From Tritrichomonas musculus (Eukaryota > Parabasalia > Tritrichomonadida > Tritrichomonadidae), in NCBI GenBank assembly GCA_039105265.1, contig JAPFFF010000045.1:248001-312000 (forward strand): a stretch of DNA of 64,000 bases. The letters are read 5' to 3'. Of the stretch, positions 11,712-22,522 are shown one piece after another; positions within the stretch are counted from its first letter, which is position 1; the number at the start of each line of letters is the position of its first letter. The translations under genes were made by a program, and so were the position numbers. A model generated the notes under the pieces. That model had not been told where the DNA came from. It worked only from the letters and a program-made list of their open reading frames with translations, and did no database searches.

Positions 11712-14700
11712 AAAACAGCATTATATTTAGCAGTTGAAAAGGAAAATATCGATATTATCGAACTTTTAGTATCAAATGATCAGATTGATATCAATCTTGG
11801 ATATATTTTCTAAATATCTTTCAATAAAATTAAAAATCATATTTTTTAATGAAATTTTAAAAATCATATTTTTTAATGAAATTTTAAAAATCATATTTTT
11901 TAATGAAATTTTAAAAATCATATTTTTTAATGAAATTTTAAAAATCATATTTTTTAATGAAATTTTAAATCATATCTTTTAATGAAATTTTAAAACATAC
12001 TGTTTAATTTTATTCAAAATAATATCTTTCAATTATATTAATAAATTAATCTTTATTTTAAATCATATTTTTCAATTTAAATGTAATTCAAATAATATCT
12101 TTAGATGAAATTTTAAATCATATTTCTCAATGAAATTCTAAATTAAAATAAATTTATAAAACAGCATTATATTTGGCAGTTGAAAAAGAAAATATTGAAA
12201 TTATCAAACTTTTATTAACAAAAAATCTTCTTAATATCAATCTAGGATATATTCAAAATTGCATTTTATGTAATTCAAAATTAACTATTTAGATACAATT
12301 TAATATCATATATTTTAATAAAATTATATCTTTTAATAATATTCTAAGTTATAGTTTTTAATTACATTGAAGAAAGTTTGATTTTAAAAATTAAATCTTT
12401 TAATACAATTAAAAATTATATATTTCAATTACATTCAAATCATATCGTTCAATAAAATTCAAAATTATTAATTTCAATGAAATTCTAAATTAATATATAT
12501 TTATGAAACAGCATTATATTTGGCAGTAAAAAAACAAAATATTGAAATTATCAAATTATTATTAACGAATGATAAAATAGATATTGATATTATTGCTATT
12601 TTCAAAAATTTTATTTTTATAAAATTAAAAATCATATCTTTCAATTACATTCAAAATCATATCTTTCAATACTATTCAAAATCATATCTTTCAATACTAT
12701 TCAAAATCATATCTTTCAATACTATTCAAAATCATATCTTTCAGTGAAATTCAAAATCATATCTTTCAATGACGCTCAAAGTTATATTTTTTAATGAAAT
12801 TCAAAATCATATTTTTCAATGAAATTCAAAATCATATTTTTCAATGAAATTCAAAATCATATTTTTCAATGATGTTCAAAATCATATTTTCCGATTATGT
12901 TAAAAAATCAATCTTTATATAAAATTTTAAATCATGCCTTTCAATAGAATTCGAAATCATAAATTTCAATGTAATTCAAATAATATCTTTTGATGAAATT
13001 TTAAATCATATTTCTCAATGAAATTCTAAATTAATATAAATTTATAAAACAGCATTATATTTGGCAGTTGAAAAAGAAAATATTGAAATTATCAAACTTT
13101 TATTAGCAAATTATCAGCATGATATCAATCTTGGATATATTTTCAGTATATTTTTATACGATTCATAATTATTTCCTTTAAAATAATATTTTTTAATGGA
13201 ATTTAAAATCATATTTTTCAATCAGATTCAAAATTATATATTTTAATTGTATTTGAAATCATATATTTTAATACAATTTAAAATCATATCATTCAATTGG
13301 ATTCAAAATCATATCTTTCAATGAAATTAAGAATTATATAATTAAATTTTGTTCAAAATCATATCTTTCAATGAAGCTTAAAGTCATATTTTTCAATGAA
13401 ATTCAAAATCATATCTTTCAATAAAATTAAAAACCACATCTTTCAATGAAATTAGAAATCATATCTTTTAATAAAATTAAAAATCATATCTTTCAATGAG
13501 ATCAAAAAAAATATTTTTCAATGAAATTCTAAATTAATGTAAATTTGTAAAACAGCATTATATTTGGCAGTTGAAAAAGAAAATATTGAAATCACTAATC
13601 TTTTATTAACAAATTATCAGAATGATATCAATCTTGGATATATTTTCAGTATATTTTTATACGATTCAAAATTATTTCTTTTAATAAAATTTAAAATTAT
13701 CACTTTCAATGAAATTAAGAATTATATAATTAAATTTTGTTCAAAATCATATCTTTCAATGAAGCTTAAAGTCATATTTTTCAATGAAATTCAAAATCAT
13801 ATCTTTCAATAAAATTAAAAATCACATCTTTCAATGAAATTAGAAATCATATCTTTCAATTACTTTCAAACCCATATTTTTCAATATAATTTAAAATAAT
13901 AGAATTCTGTGAAATTTAATATAACATGAATTTATGAAACAGCATTGTATTTAGCAATTAAAAATCGCAATATTGAAATCGTCAAACTCTTATTAACTAC
14001 TAATAAGCTTAATATCAATCTTGGATATATTTTCAATATATTTATATATAATTCAAAATTATTACTTTTAATGAAATTAAAAATAATCTCTTTCAATTAT
14101 ATTTAAAATCATATCTTTCAATAAAATTATAAATCATATAATTCAATAAAATTTAACATCATATATTTAATTGTATTCAATGCTATATCTTTTGATGAAA
14201 TCCAAAATATCTCTTTTAATAGAATTAAAAATCATATCTTTCAATTACATTCAAAATCATATTATTAATTTCATTTAAAACTATATTTTTTTGATGAAAT
14301 TCTAAATTATATCTTTTGATGAAATCCTAAATCAAATCTTTCAATTATATTCAAAATCATTTTTTCAATAAAATTCTGATGTAATATTTCATGAAACAGC
14401 ATTATTTTTGGTAGTTAACGATGAAAACATTGAAATAATCAAACTTTTATTAATGAATGATAAACTTGATATCAATTTTCTGAACATTTTCAATATTTTT
14501 TGATAAAATTCAAAATCTTATCTATAAATGGAATTTTAATTCATTTCTTGTTATGGAATTCAAAGGTATATTTTAATCAAATTCATAATATTATCTTTTT
14601 ATTTTGTTCAAAATCATATCTTTATATATAGTTCATAATCTTATCATTTGATAAAATTCAAAATCATATCTTTCAATGGAATTAAAAATCAGATTTTTTG

Positions 14701-16104
14701 AATATGTTTTTAAATATATCTATTAATTACATTTAAAATATATCTATTAATTACATTCAAAATTATTTCTTTTTATCAAATTCTAAATTATATTTTTTAA
14801 TGAAATTTTAAATCATATTTTTTGATGATATTTAAAATTATCTCATTCAATATGATTTAAAATCATATTTTTCAATGGAATTCTAAATCATATTTTTTGA
14901 TGATATTTAAAATTATCTCATTCAATATGATTTAAAATCATATTTTTCAATGGAATTCCAAATTATTATAAATTCATATAACTGCATTGTATTTGGCAGT
15001 TGGTAAAGGTTGCATAGAAATTGTCAAACTTTTATTATCTAATGATAAACTTAATATTCTTAACATTTTCAATATATTTTCATAAAATTCAAAATAGCAT
15101 TATTCAATATTGTTAATAATTATTTCTTTCAATTACATTCAAAATCAACTTTTTCAATTACATTAAAATTTATCTTTTTCAATTACATTCGAAATCGTAT
15201 CTTTTCATATAATTCAAAGTTATATTTTTCAATGACGTAATATACATATTATTCAATGAAATTAATAATTATATCTTTCTATATCATTCAAAATCATATC
15301 TTTTAATGAAATTTTAATTTAATCTTTTAATGAAGTTCAAAATTATATCTTTAATGAAATTAAAAATTAAATCTTTTAATACAATTAAAAATTATATATT
15401 TCAATTACATTCAAAATCATATCGTTCAATAAAATTCAAAATTATTAATTTCAATGAAATTCTAAATTAATATATATTTATGAAACAGCATTATATTTGG
15501 CAGTAAAAAAACAAAATATTGAAATTATCAAATTATTATTAACGAATGAAAAAATAGATATTGATATTATTGCTATTTTCAAAAATTTTATTTTTATAAA
15601 ATTAAAAATCATATCATTTAATCACATTCAAAATTATCTTTATCAATTACATTCAAAATTATATCTTTCAATACTATTCAAAATCATCCCTTTTAATTTC
15701 ATTCAAATAATATTTTTCAATGAAATTTAAAATCATATCTTTTAATACTATTCAATATTATAAATTTCAATTTCATTCAAAATAATATGTTTCAATGAAA
15801 TTTAAAATCATATCTTTTAATTATATTCAAAACTATATCTTCTAACATGATTCAAAATCTTGTCTTTCAATGAAATTCAAAATAATATATTTTAATTCCA
15901 TTCAAACCCATATCTTTTAATAAAATTCAAAATTATACCTTTTCAATAATATTTAAAATAATATTTTTAAACGAAATTTCAAATTAATATAAATTTATAC
16001 AACAGCATTACAACTTGCTAAAATTTCTAATGCTGAGATTTTAAATCTATTATTAGAGAGAAAAAAAAGAAATCGATATTAATATTGAAAATGCTCATTA
16101 TTAA
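11712..16104 (+). repeat. Ankyrin-unit array 1: ten ANK modules separated by AT-rich spacers
   Basis: Ten units of about 99 nt (33 codons, one ankyrin repeat) start near 11712, 12158, 12505, 13046, 13549, 13936, 14393, 14978, 15482 and 15999. The consensus is [K/E]TALYLAVEKENIEIIKLLL followed by TNDKIDINLGYIF. None has an internal stop. Spacers of about 250-490 bp contain many stops and are not multiples of three, so the units cannot be read through. Most spacers consist of 20-25-bp tandem repeats around TTTCAATGAAATTCAAAATC. Each spacer ends with an ATGRAATTC-like box about 28 nt before the unit and then ATTTAT[G/A]AAACAG. The last unit contains a run of eight A with an apparent one-base slip, after which EIDINIENAHY and a stop at 16102-16104 end the gene. 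Unit 9 is almost identical to unit 3, including its flanks. Confidence 0.8.
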
Positions 16105-17332
16105 AGGCTAATTTACTATGCCTAATTTTTTTAAAAAATTATTTTTTACTTTTTACTTTTTATTTATTTATTTATTTATTACAGTTTGAGAGGAAAGGAC
16201 AAAAGCACCATCTCAATATTCACATCTCCATTCAATTTTAATTTTTTCTGATGGTGTTTTTCAATGGTAGACAAAAATACCTAAGAATTTAATTCAATTT
16301 TTAAAATTTGAATGGAACAAAAACACAGTACTCAATAAAAAATATAAAATGTATATATAATTTTAAAAATAGTATAAAATTAATTGATTAATCGTTTTTG
16401 CAAGCAGACAGACCTCAGTCAATTTTTGCCAGCAGTGGTCAATTTTTTACCCTTTTATAAAAAAAAAGTTTAGAAGATTTTATATTTTTCCAGAATTTTT
16501 TTAATTTCTGATATATTATAATACAGATAATAAACTATTAATTAATAAAATTTTTACTGAATGCTTGTCGGTGAACGCATTTATTAGGTCAGCTTTTTTT
16601 AAAAAAATCGTAAAATCATCGAAAAACAACAGAAATCGATGTATCTCCGGAAACAATGATTAAACTCCGATTTTTTTGTGATAATTATATTTATCACTCT
16701 ATGATAATTATTTTTATATGGTTATTATCTTAAAATGTCACTTTTTGACCAGTATATAAATATATTTTAAAAAATTGGAAAACCCCAATTTTCTTCCGAA
16801 AAAATTTTCTAAATACGATTTTCTTATAGAACAAGTTTTCAAATCTGTTTTTCAGCTATAACATATATGAGAATATAAAACTCTTTTATACATATCATAC
16901 GCACTTAGTTACCTTTCACTTTGTCACTTTTTTTCTAATATACTAAAGTGCAAATTAACATGTACCATGCATAACTTTGTTTCATACATATCTCTATACA
17001 AGCCATGAATAAGTAAACATTTAATAGATAATATATGATTAACTATACATCCTATATAATATATTTTCACGATATCTTTGAACTCTTACTATACTATCTT
17101 ATATCAAAATTCAACTTTATTTCATATGAATTAAAGATTCAAGAAAGACAAAAACATCTTTAATTTATAAAAAGTTAAGAAAAAATTTATTAAAATATCA
17201 TAAACATGATATTGAAAAACATGATTTTTTATAAAATAACTATTATGAAAAAAGCTAAAATAAATAAACTAAAAAGGTTCTTTATAAACTTAATTCATTA
17301 ATTTACAACCCAATAAACTATTAAATACGCAT
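16105..17332. other. Intergenic, no gene seen
   Basis: AT-rich sequence between the ankyrin array and the next minus-strand gene. It contains a (TTTA)n run at 16162-16180. I found no open frame with coding character, RNA gene or paired terminal repeats. Confidence 0.6.
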
Positions 17333-18358
17333 TCATTCATCTGACAATGATTCAATAGCACCTGAACTAATAAATTTCTCACAGTTTTTAATAGTACTTA
17401 CATTATTTGGTTGCACAACTTTTTCTTGAACGAAAAATTGGGTTTGAAATTCAGATTCACTTGATGAATCAGAGGTGAAATTCACTTCTGCTTCAATAGC
17501 ATCTGATGAGATCATTTTAACTGTATTTGTATTATGCATAAAATAGTCTTTATTATCTTTAAAATGAACGCTCCCAGAATTTGAGTCTTCTTTGACAGAA
17601 TCTTCTTTATTTTCTGACGAAAATTCTTCAGATTCATCAACATCGCTTTGATCTTCCGGGTCAAAAGTTGTCTGGAAGTAATTAAATCCTTTATTTTTAA
17701 TACAATCGCTTTGATTTGGCTTAACTAAATTATCTTCATCCAGGTCGCTTTTTTGAATAGTAAAATGATTATTGTCGATTTTATCTTCGCTTTCAAAAGT
17801 GTTTGAATCTGTTTCTTGATCATCTAATTGTATATCATAATTGAATTTTGGAATTTCACTAGGCTGAACTTGTTTTTGATTTAAGAAAAATCTTAATCTA
17901 TCACTATTAACAGGAGGAGTTTTTGTAAACATTTGTTTTGGCAAATTAGCTTTCTCGGTAGGAGTCCTTGGTGAAAATTGTGGGACTTCGGAGTTAAATT
18001 CTTGAGAAATTGTATTTGAATCTGAAAATTCTTTTTGATTTTCATTGCTTTTGATGTTTTGGTTAGATTGTTTTACATGATTAGAATAATATTTGTTTTG
18101 TCTTTTAACAAGCGATATTGGTTTTTGAAACATTAATTTTCGCTTTGCTTCTGGTGTCAAACTGTTAAAGTTTTGAATTTTGTTTTCATCTTTTTTATTT
18201 TCTTTTGTGCCAATTCGGCCATTTGACCTAATTTGATCAAGATATTCTGTTCCGGATATTAATTCTTTAATCTCATTCCGATATTGATTATGAAAATCAT
18301 TTTTAGCAGATTGCTTACGTGCTTTGTAAGTTGGGAATCTTTGATGAGTTGTAGACAT
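17333..18358 (-). CDS. Acidic, disordered protein of unknown function
   Basis: 341 residues, not recognised. The N-terminus is basic (MSTTHQRFPTYKARKQSAKN). The middle is rich in Asn, Gln, Ser and Asp and has TP and SP sites (FSPRTPTEK, TKTPPVNSDR), suggesting a phosphorylated disordered protein. The C-terminal part repeats a serine/glutamate theme: SSDAIEAE, SDSSSESEF and SSGAIESLSDE. The start ATG at 18358 is the only one with sequence before the conserved-looking basic segment. No membrane segment or signal peptide is seen. A dispersed repeat lies about 210 bp upstream. Confidence 0.7.
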   Translation of the reverse strand: MSTTHQRFPTYKARKQSAKNDFHNQYRNEIKELISGTEYLDQIRSNGRIGTKENKKDENKIQNFNSLTPEAKRKLMFQKPISLVKRQNKYYSNHVKQSNQNIKSNENQKEFSDSNTISQEFNSEVPQFSPRTPTEKANLPKQMFTKTPPVNSDRLRFFLNQKQVQPSEIPKFNYDIQLDDQETDSNTFESEDKIDNNHFTIQKSDLDEDNLVKPNQSDCIKNKGFNYFQTTFDPEDQSDVDESEEFSSENKEDSVKEDSNSGSVHFKDNKDYFMHNTNTVKMISSDAIEAEVNFTSDSSSESEFQTQFFVQEKVVQPNNVSTIKNCEKFISSGAIESLSDE

Positions 18359-18571
18359 TAACTAATGCGGCTTAAGGACGTTTAACACTTTAATAAAAAC
18401 ACTTTTTTGAAAGATTAACAAAATTTCTAAAATCATTATGTATATTTCCAAATATAAAAAATATCAATGAATAATATTTAATAAATCAATATTCATAAAT
18501 TTATTTTTTTAAATAGATATTCGAATTTTATTTTTTGACCATTTTTTCTCAAATATTTAACCGAAAATTCA

Positions 18572-18835
18572 AAAATTGAGGCGATTTGACTGATCTTTCA
18601 AAGAATATCTTTTTATTTTCCCACCTCACCATAAAAAAAGTTCATTTTCAGTTGATAATAATTCGATCAATATCTGGATTGGAAAAAAACTATCTTAGGT
18701 AACCCTAAATCATTTTTTTAAGACAATCAATACAAAATACCAAAATAGAAAATAATTTCGAAATTACAAAAATAATTTTTCGAATATTTTATTTAAGGCC
18801 TAAATCAAAAATCGGGCTCCGTCCAGCTCTAAATA
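18572..18835. repeat. Dispersed repeat, copy 1
   Basis: Shares three blocks in the same order with 33981-34372: TCAAAAATTG, then TTTTCCCACCTCACCA followed by AAAAAA and TTTTCAG, and finally CCTAAATCAAAAATC followed by GGCTCCG. The sequence between the last two blocks has diverged. Both copies lie upstream of minus-strand genes. No terminal inverted repeat or target duplication was found, so the nature of the repeat is open. Confidence 0.6.
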
Positions 18836-19056
18836 TATTCGTACAGAGATTATATAGCCGCTTACTTTTTTCTCAATTTTTTCGTTCATATGAATTTTGA
18901 GACTTCAAAATTAGATCACCATACACGATTACATTAACAAAATTATTCTGTAATAGATTTAAATAATACTAAACGTAAAATTTTTCATGATGAATAAAAA
19001 AAAAAAATATTAAATTTTTTCTAAAAATTTTTAAAAAATTTCTTTTTTAGTTAACG

Positions 19057-20289
19057 TTATGAATGAATGGGAATTCCATTTCTTTTATCTGCTTGTAATT
19101 GTATATAATTTTGATATTTTTCTTCATCTTTTTTTTGTTTTTTTGCAAAATAATCATCATTTTCTCTTAAACCTCTTAAAATTGCATGAGCTCTATGACG
19201 AAAGTTTTTCAGTGATTCAATGTTTGAATGAGGTAAATTGAATTGATCATAAATTCTTTCAAGCCATTCATCGCCAATGTTATATTGTAAAATGGCAGCA
19301 TAGACTCTCACATCACCTGTATTGCCAAGATTGTAATTCTTAGGTAAAAATTTAGCCTTCATATAATGAAAAGATTCATTTAAACTAGTTGAGTGTCCTC
19401 TATTAAATGTAGATGCAATTTGAATACAAATTTGAATTACTTTATCAAGGCCAATTTTAGCATTTGCATCATTTGCATATTTCCAAACGTGTTTTTCTGT
19501 AGAGCGACCATATTTTAACAATGGTTGTGTCAGTATGTATGTTTTCATTTCATGAATCTTTTGAATTTTTTCTTCAGTTTGAGTGTTTTCGTAGAGTATA
19601 TATGTTAATTGTTTCAAAACTTTATCGCATATGCCTCGAAATAAGAATCCGTAAGGTTTGATTGCACTTTTGAAATTATCTTTAAAGTGTTTAAGTAAAT
19701 GATTTGTATCTGGTCTAATGATTATTTTCCAACCACTGTTTTTAATAATGGATTCTACTTCAAGATCGCCATCTTTTACTAGCTCATTGATTTTAGAATT
19801 GCTCATTAAACGTGGAAGAATGTTCTCGAAAGCAGCACCTTCCATCGCTTGGGGTGACACTGTTGTATTTCCTTTTCTTTTGGCACTTTTTCTTATTTGA
19901 ATATCAAAATCTATTATTTTTTTTGTTAATATACTAATTATGTCATAAACAAGTAGTTTTCCATCGCGTCGATGGTCCCAAGAACCATCAGCGCAAACTC
20001 CACTGTTTTCAGGCATTCTTTCTCTCTCATATTCTGCAGATTGTTCTGCGAGCATCTTAATAAATGGTCGAATTAAATTAATTGCTCTGGTAATTTGGCG
20101 ATAAGTAGGTGGATGATGACCGTTTAAAATGTCAAATTCCTGGGCATCAACTTCAGGAAATCCACAATATATTAGTGCAATTGCAAATTCAATTATTTCT
20201 GTGAGAGAATGTTCATCACTTTCATGTTCTGCATCTTCATCATGCTGGTATTGGTTTAAGTGTTCTGTTCTTTTTCCTTTTCTTCCCAT
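19057..20289 (-). CDS. DDE transposase, Mutator/Kolobok-like
   Basis: 410 residues starting at ATG 20289 (MGRKGKRTEH); the upstream extension would need a TTG start. The motifs resemble Mutator- and Kolobok-like eukaryotic transposases: CADGSWDHRRDGK (first Asp) followed by KKIIDFDIQI, a SPQAMEGAAFENIL segment, KDGDLE (second Asp), PDTNHLLKHF, and SLNESFHYMKAKFLPK (candidate catalytic Glu). Such enzymes cut and paste their own DNA element. The usual CxxC and HxxC zinc-binding residues between the first two Asp are not evident. The frame is intact, but clear terminal repeats and target duplications were not found in the flanks, so the element may have been immobilised or domesticated. A TCACAT initiator-like sequence precedes the ATG by about 6 nt. 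Confidence 0.75.
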   Translation of the reverse strand: MGRKGKRTEHLNQYQHDEDAEHESDEHSLTEIIEFAIALIYCGFPEVDAQEFDILNGHHPPTYRQITRAINLIRPFIKMLAEQSAEYERERMPENSGVCADGSWDHRRDGKLLVYDIISILTKKIIDFDIQIRKSAKRKGNTTVSPQAMEGAAFENILPRLMSNSKINELVKDGDLEVESIIKNSGWKIIIRPDTNHLLKHFKDNFKSAIKPYGFLFRGICDKVLKQLTYILYENTQTEEKIQKIHEMKTYILTQPLLKYGRSTEKHVWKYANDANAKIGLDKVIQICIQIASTFNRGHSTSLNESFHYMKAKFLPKNYNLGNTGDVRVYAAILQYNIGDEWLERIYDQFNLPHSNIESLKNFRHRAHAILRGLRENDDYFAKKQKKDEEKYQNYIQLQADKRNGIPIHS

Positions 20290-20696
20290 AAAAAATGTGA
20301 TATGACCGCTGAAAAATGTGTGTAAAACCTCCTTAACGTACAATAAAATTTTATTTGAAAATTTGAGAGTAAATTTTATTTTAAGAGTGTTGTAAAAAAA
20401 TTGAGAAAGAGATAATTTTTATGTACGTTATTTAATTGAAATTTATAAAAAAAAGTTTTATTATTTTTCTCATGAATTAATAAATACCTTGATCAATAAA
20501 TCATCAAAATTAGTATTTTTAAATACTTTTAAAAAAGATTTTTATTATTAACATTATTGTTTACCTCTTTTTGTTATAAATTAAATTAGATATCTAATTT
20601 AAAAGTATCAAAACGAAATTTCTATGACCTGCCATTAATAAATAACAAACATCTTCAAACAATTTTTTTTTTTTTTATTTTTTTTTTAAAAATATA
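20290..20696. other. Upstream region of the transposase, no gene
   Basis: AT-rich. It holds AAAAAATTGAGAAA, which also occurs inverted at about 18870-18885 on the other side of the transposase. These might be inner parts of terminal repeats, but no complete pair or target duplication was recognised. Confidence 0.4.
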
Positions 20697-20863
20697 TTAA
20701 TGTAATTTTGAAAAATCAATTTAAATTGATTAATGTAATTTTGAAAAATCAATTTTCCATAAAATTCAATATGCTTGAATGAAAAATGATCAGAGTTTGA
20801 CCAATTTTCCATAAAATTCAATATGCTTGAATGAAAAATGATCAGAGTTTGACCAATTTGGAG
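20697..20863. repeat. Short tandem duplications at a pseudogene end
   Basis: A 33-bp unit containing TTAATGTAATTTTGAAAAATC occurs twice (20697 and 20730). It is followed by a 52-bp unit starting AATTTTCCATAAAATTC that occurs twice with near identity (20751-20802 and 20803-20854). On the minus strand they encode repeated SDHFSFKHIEFYGKL-like residues, the C-terminus of the F5/8C domain. Confidence 0.85.
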
Positions 20864-21745
20864 CTGTTTGCTTGAAACGGATAAAACGATATTCTTTTGA
20901 AGAATGTTTTTTGAACTAATGAGTAGCGTCACCTCCGATGAAATAGGAACAATTTTTCTGTTCATCGATAACATCCCAGTCTACTCCATCCGAAGATCCT
21001 TCGACTATCCAACTTTTCGGGTTCCAATTTGCACCCCAGTTGACAGATCTAATTTGAATATCAGATAAGATGACTGAATGTTTTTTGAATTCGAAGCAGA
21101 TCCAGCTATTTGGAACATTGTTAGAACAGAAGCATTTGTCATTTCGGTCGTAATTAATGACATTTGAAGCATCTCGACCGTTAGAATCAGATGAAGAACA
21201 AGTAATTGAAACTTCATCATTGATTTTATTAGATGATTTAGCTTTAAGATATTTAATGATGCCTGAGAATGACAATCCTTCTGAAAATGGAATGTTGGCA
21301 AATACACTGTATCGTTTTGTTCTTAAATTATCAGTTTTTATTATCGTTTTTGTTTGTCATCCTATCGGTCAATCTGATCCAGGTACCACCAGTTATATCG
21401 TTAAGGTCAAATGATGCGACAAATTCAGTTAAACTTTCTATAGAAACATTTGAAAACACAACTGTTTCATATAATAATGAATATTTGGAATTTTGAGAAT
21501 AAAGTTTGTTGATAAATCTTAGTAGTTGATCTTCATCTTTGATTTTAAGATTTGGATCGTCAAAGATTGCTTGAAGGGTATGGATATCAAGATTAATTAA
21601 ATCATGTTCGTTTTTTTCTAGTTGTTTCGAATAAATCTTTTCATTTTGCTTGTGTTTTTTGATTAATGCAAATATATTATCCTTTGTCATTTCTGTGAAA
21701 TCTAATAATTCAGATATTTCTAGGGAGTTATTACCAAGATTTTTT
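20700..21745 (-). pseudogene. Truncated BACK-like / F5/8 type C (discoidin) protein gene
   Basis: Minus-strand remnants of a common trichomonad protein type: a BTB domain, a helical BACK-like region and a C-terminal F5/8 type C (discoidin, ligand-binding) domain. Present are NSLEISELLDFTEMTKDNIF to FASFDLNDITGGTW (21745-21331), then a shifted frame GIIKYLKAKSSNK, VNWGANWNPKSWIVEGS and DGVDWDVIDEQKN (21280-20920), then a third frame ending EYRFIRFKQTAPNWSNSDHF. At least two frameshifts separate the parts. The N-terminal BTB part is absent and a stop lies just upstream of NLGNNSLE. It is read as a decayed gene fragment. Confidence 0.75.
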
Positions 21746-21867
21746 GGTTAACTTTAATGAAATCGTTAAACAATTCATTGACCATAAAGATGAATACTTT
21801 AACTTGAATCAAAATGATAAAACAGAATTTGAAAATTATATCAAAATGGCAACCAATGATATTTAAT
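21735..21867 (+). pseudogene. C-terminal fragment of an unidentified plus-strand gene
   Basis: A plus-strand frame reads QDFLVNFNEIVKQFIDHKDE and continues to YIKMATNDI with a stop at about 21867. It is amphipathic, with codon choice like the genes nearby, but has no start and abuts the truncated end of the minus-strand F5/8C relic. It looks like the tail of another gene joined here by rearrangement. Confidence 0.4.
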
Positions 21868-22522
21868 TTAAATTAAAATATAAATAACATTTAATCAATA
21901 AAAATTTAAATTACTTTTTTTTAGTGCTCAGTTTGTAGTTTTAAAATTATAGGCTTAGCACGAGAACATGAGCTTACTCCATCCTATTTTAATACTTTTT
22001 TTTTTTTTTTTTTTACAAAAATATTGAAAGATTATAGGAAATAATAATATTCAAAACAATGCTTATTTTAGATTATAAGTATTATGCAGAAGAATAAAAT
22101 ATGCGGATTAATAATAATATAAATAGCTCAAAGACATATGTTGTTGTATATAGCAGCAGAGATTATATACATAAAATGAATAAATCAAACGTTATTTTAT
22201 GCATATTTGTATTTATCCTAAAATTTTGAAATTTTTTCGAGTAGATAAATCACCACTTTTTCTAATATTATTTTTGGGGAGTTAACAATATTTGAGAGCT
22301 ACGATAATTTTGTATTCATATAATATCTTTTTTTAATGAAGTTTATTTCTATTTAATCATGAATAAATTAAAAAATAAAGATATATTAATATTATTTAAA
22401 ATTGTTATATAATAAAAATTTAAAATATATAGATTAAAACATTTTATTAAACAAATTAAACAACAAATATTAAAAATAACTATCAAAACTTTTCATATAT
22501 TCAAATTTATAATTCATGAATT
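21868..22522. other. Intergenic region upstream of the phosphoesterase gene
   Basis: AT-rich with a T17 run near 21995. A TCATAT initiator-like sequence occurs at about 22493, roughly 25 nt before the ATG at 22523. Nothing else is recognised. Confidence 0.5.

Noticed and set aside
11776-11982. Small ORF with repeated IIFFNEILK residues
   Set aside because: It is the translation of the AT-rich tandem repeat in an ankyrin spacer.
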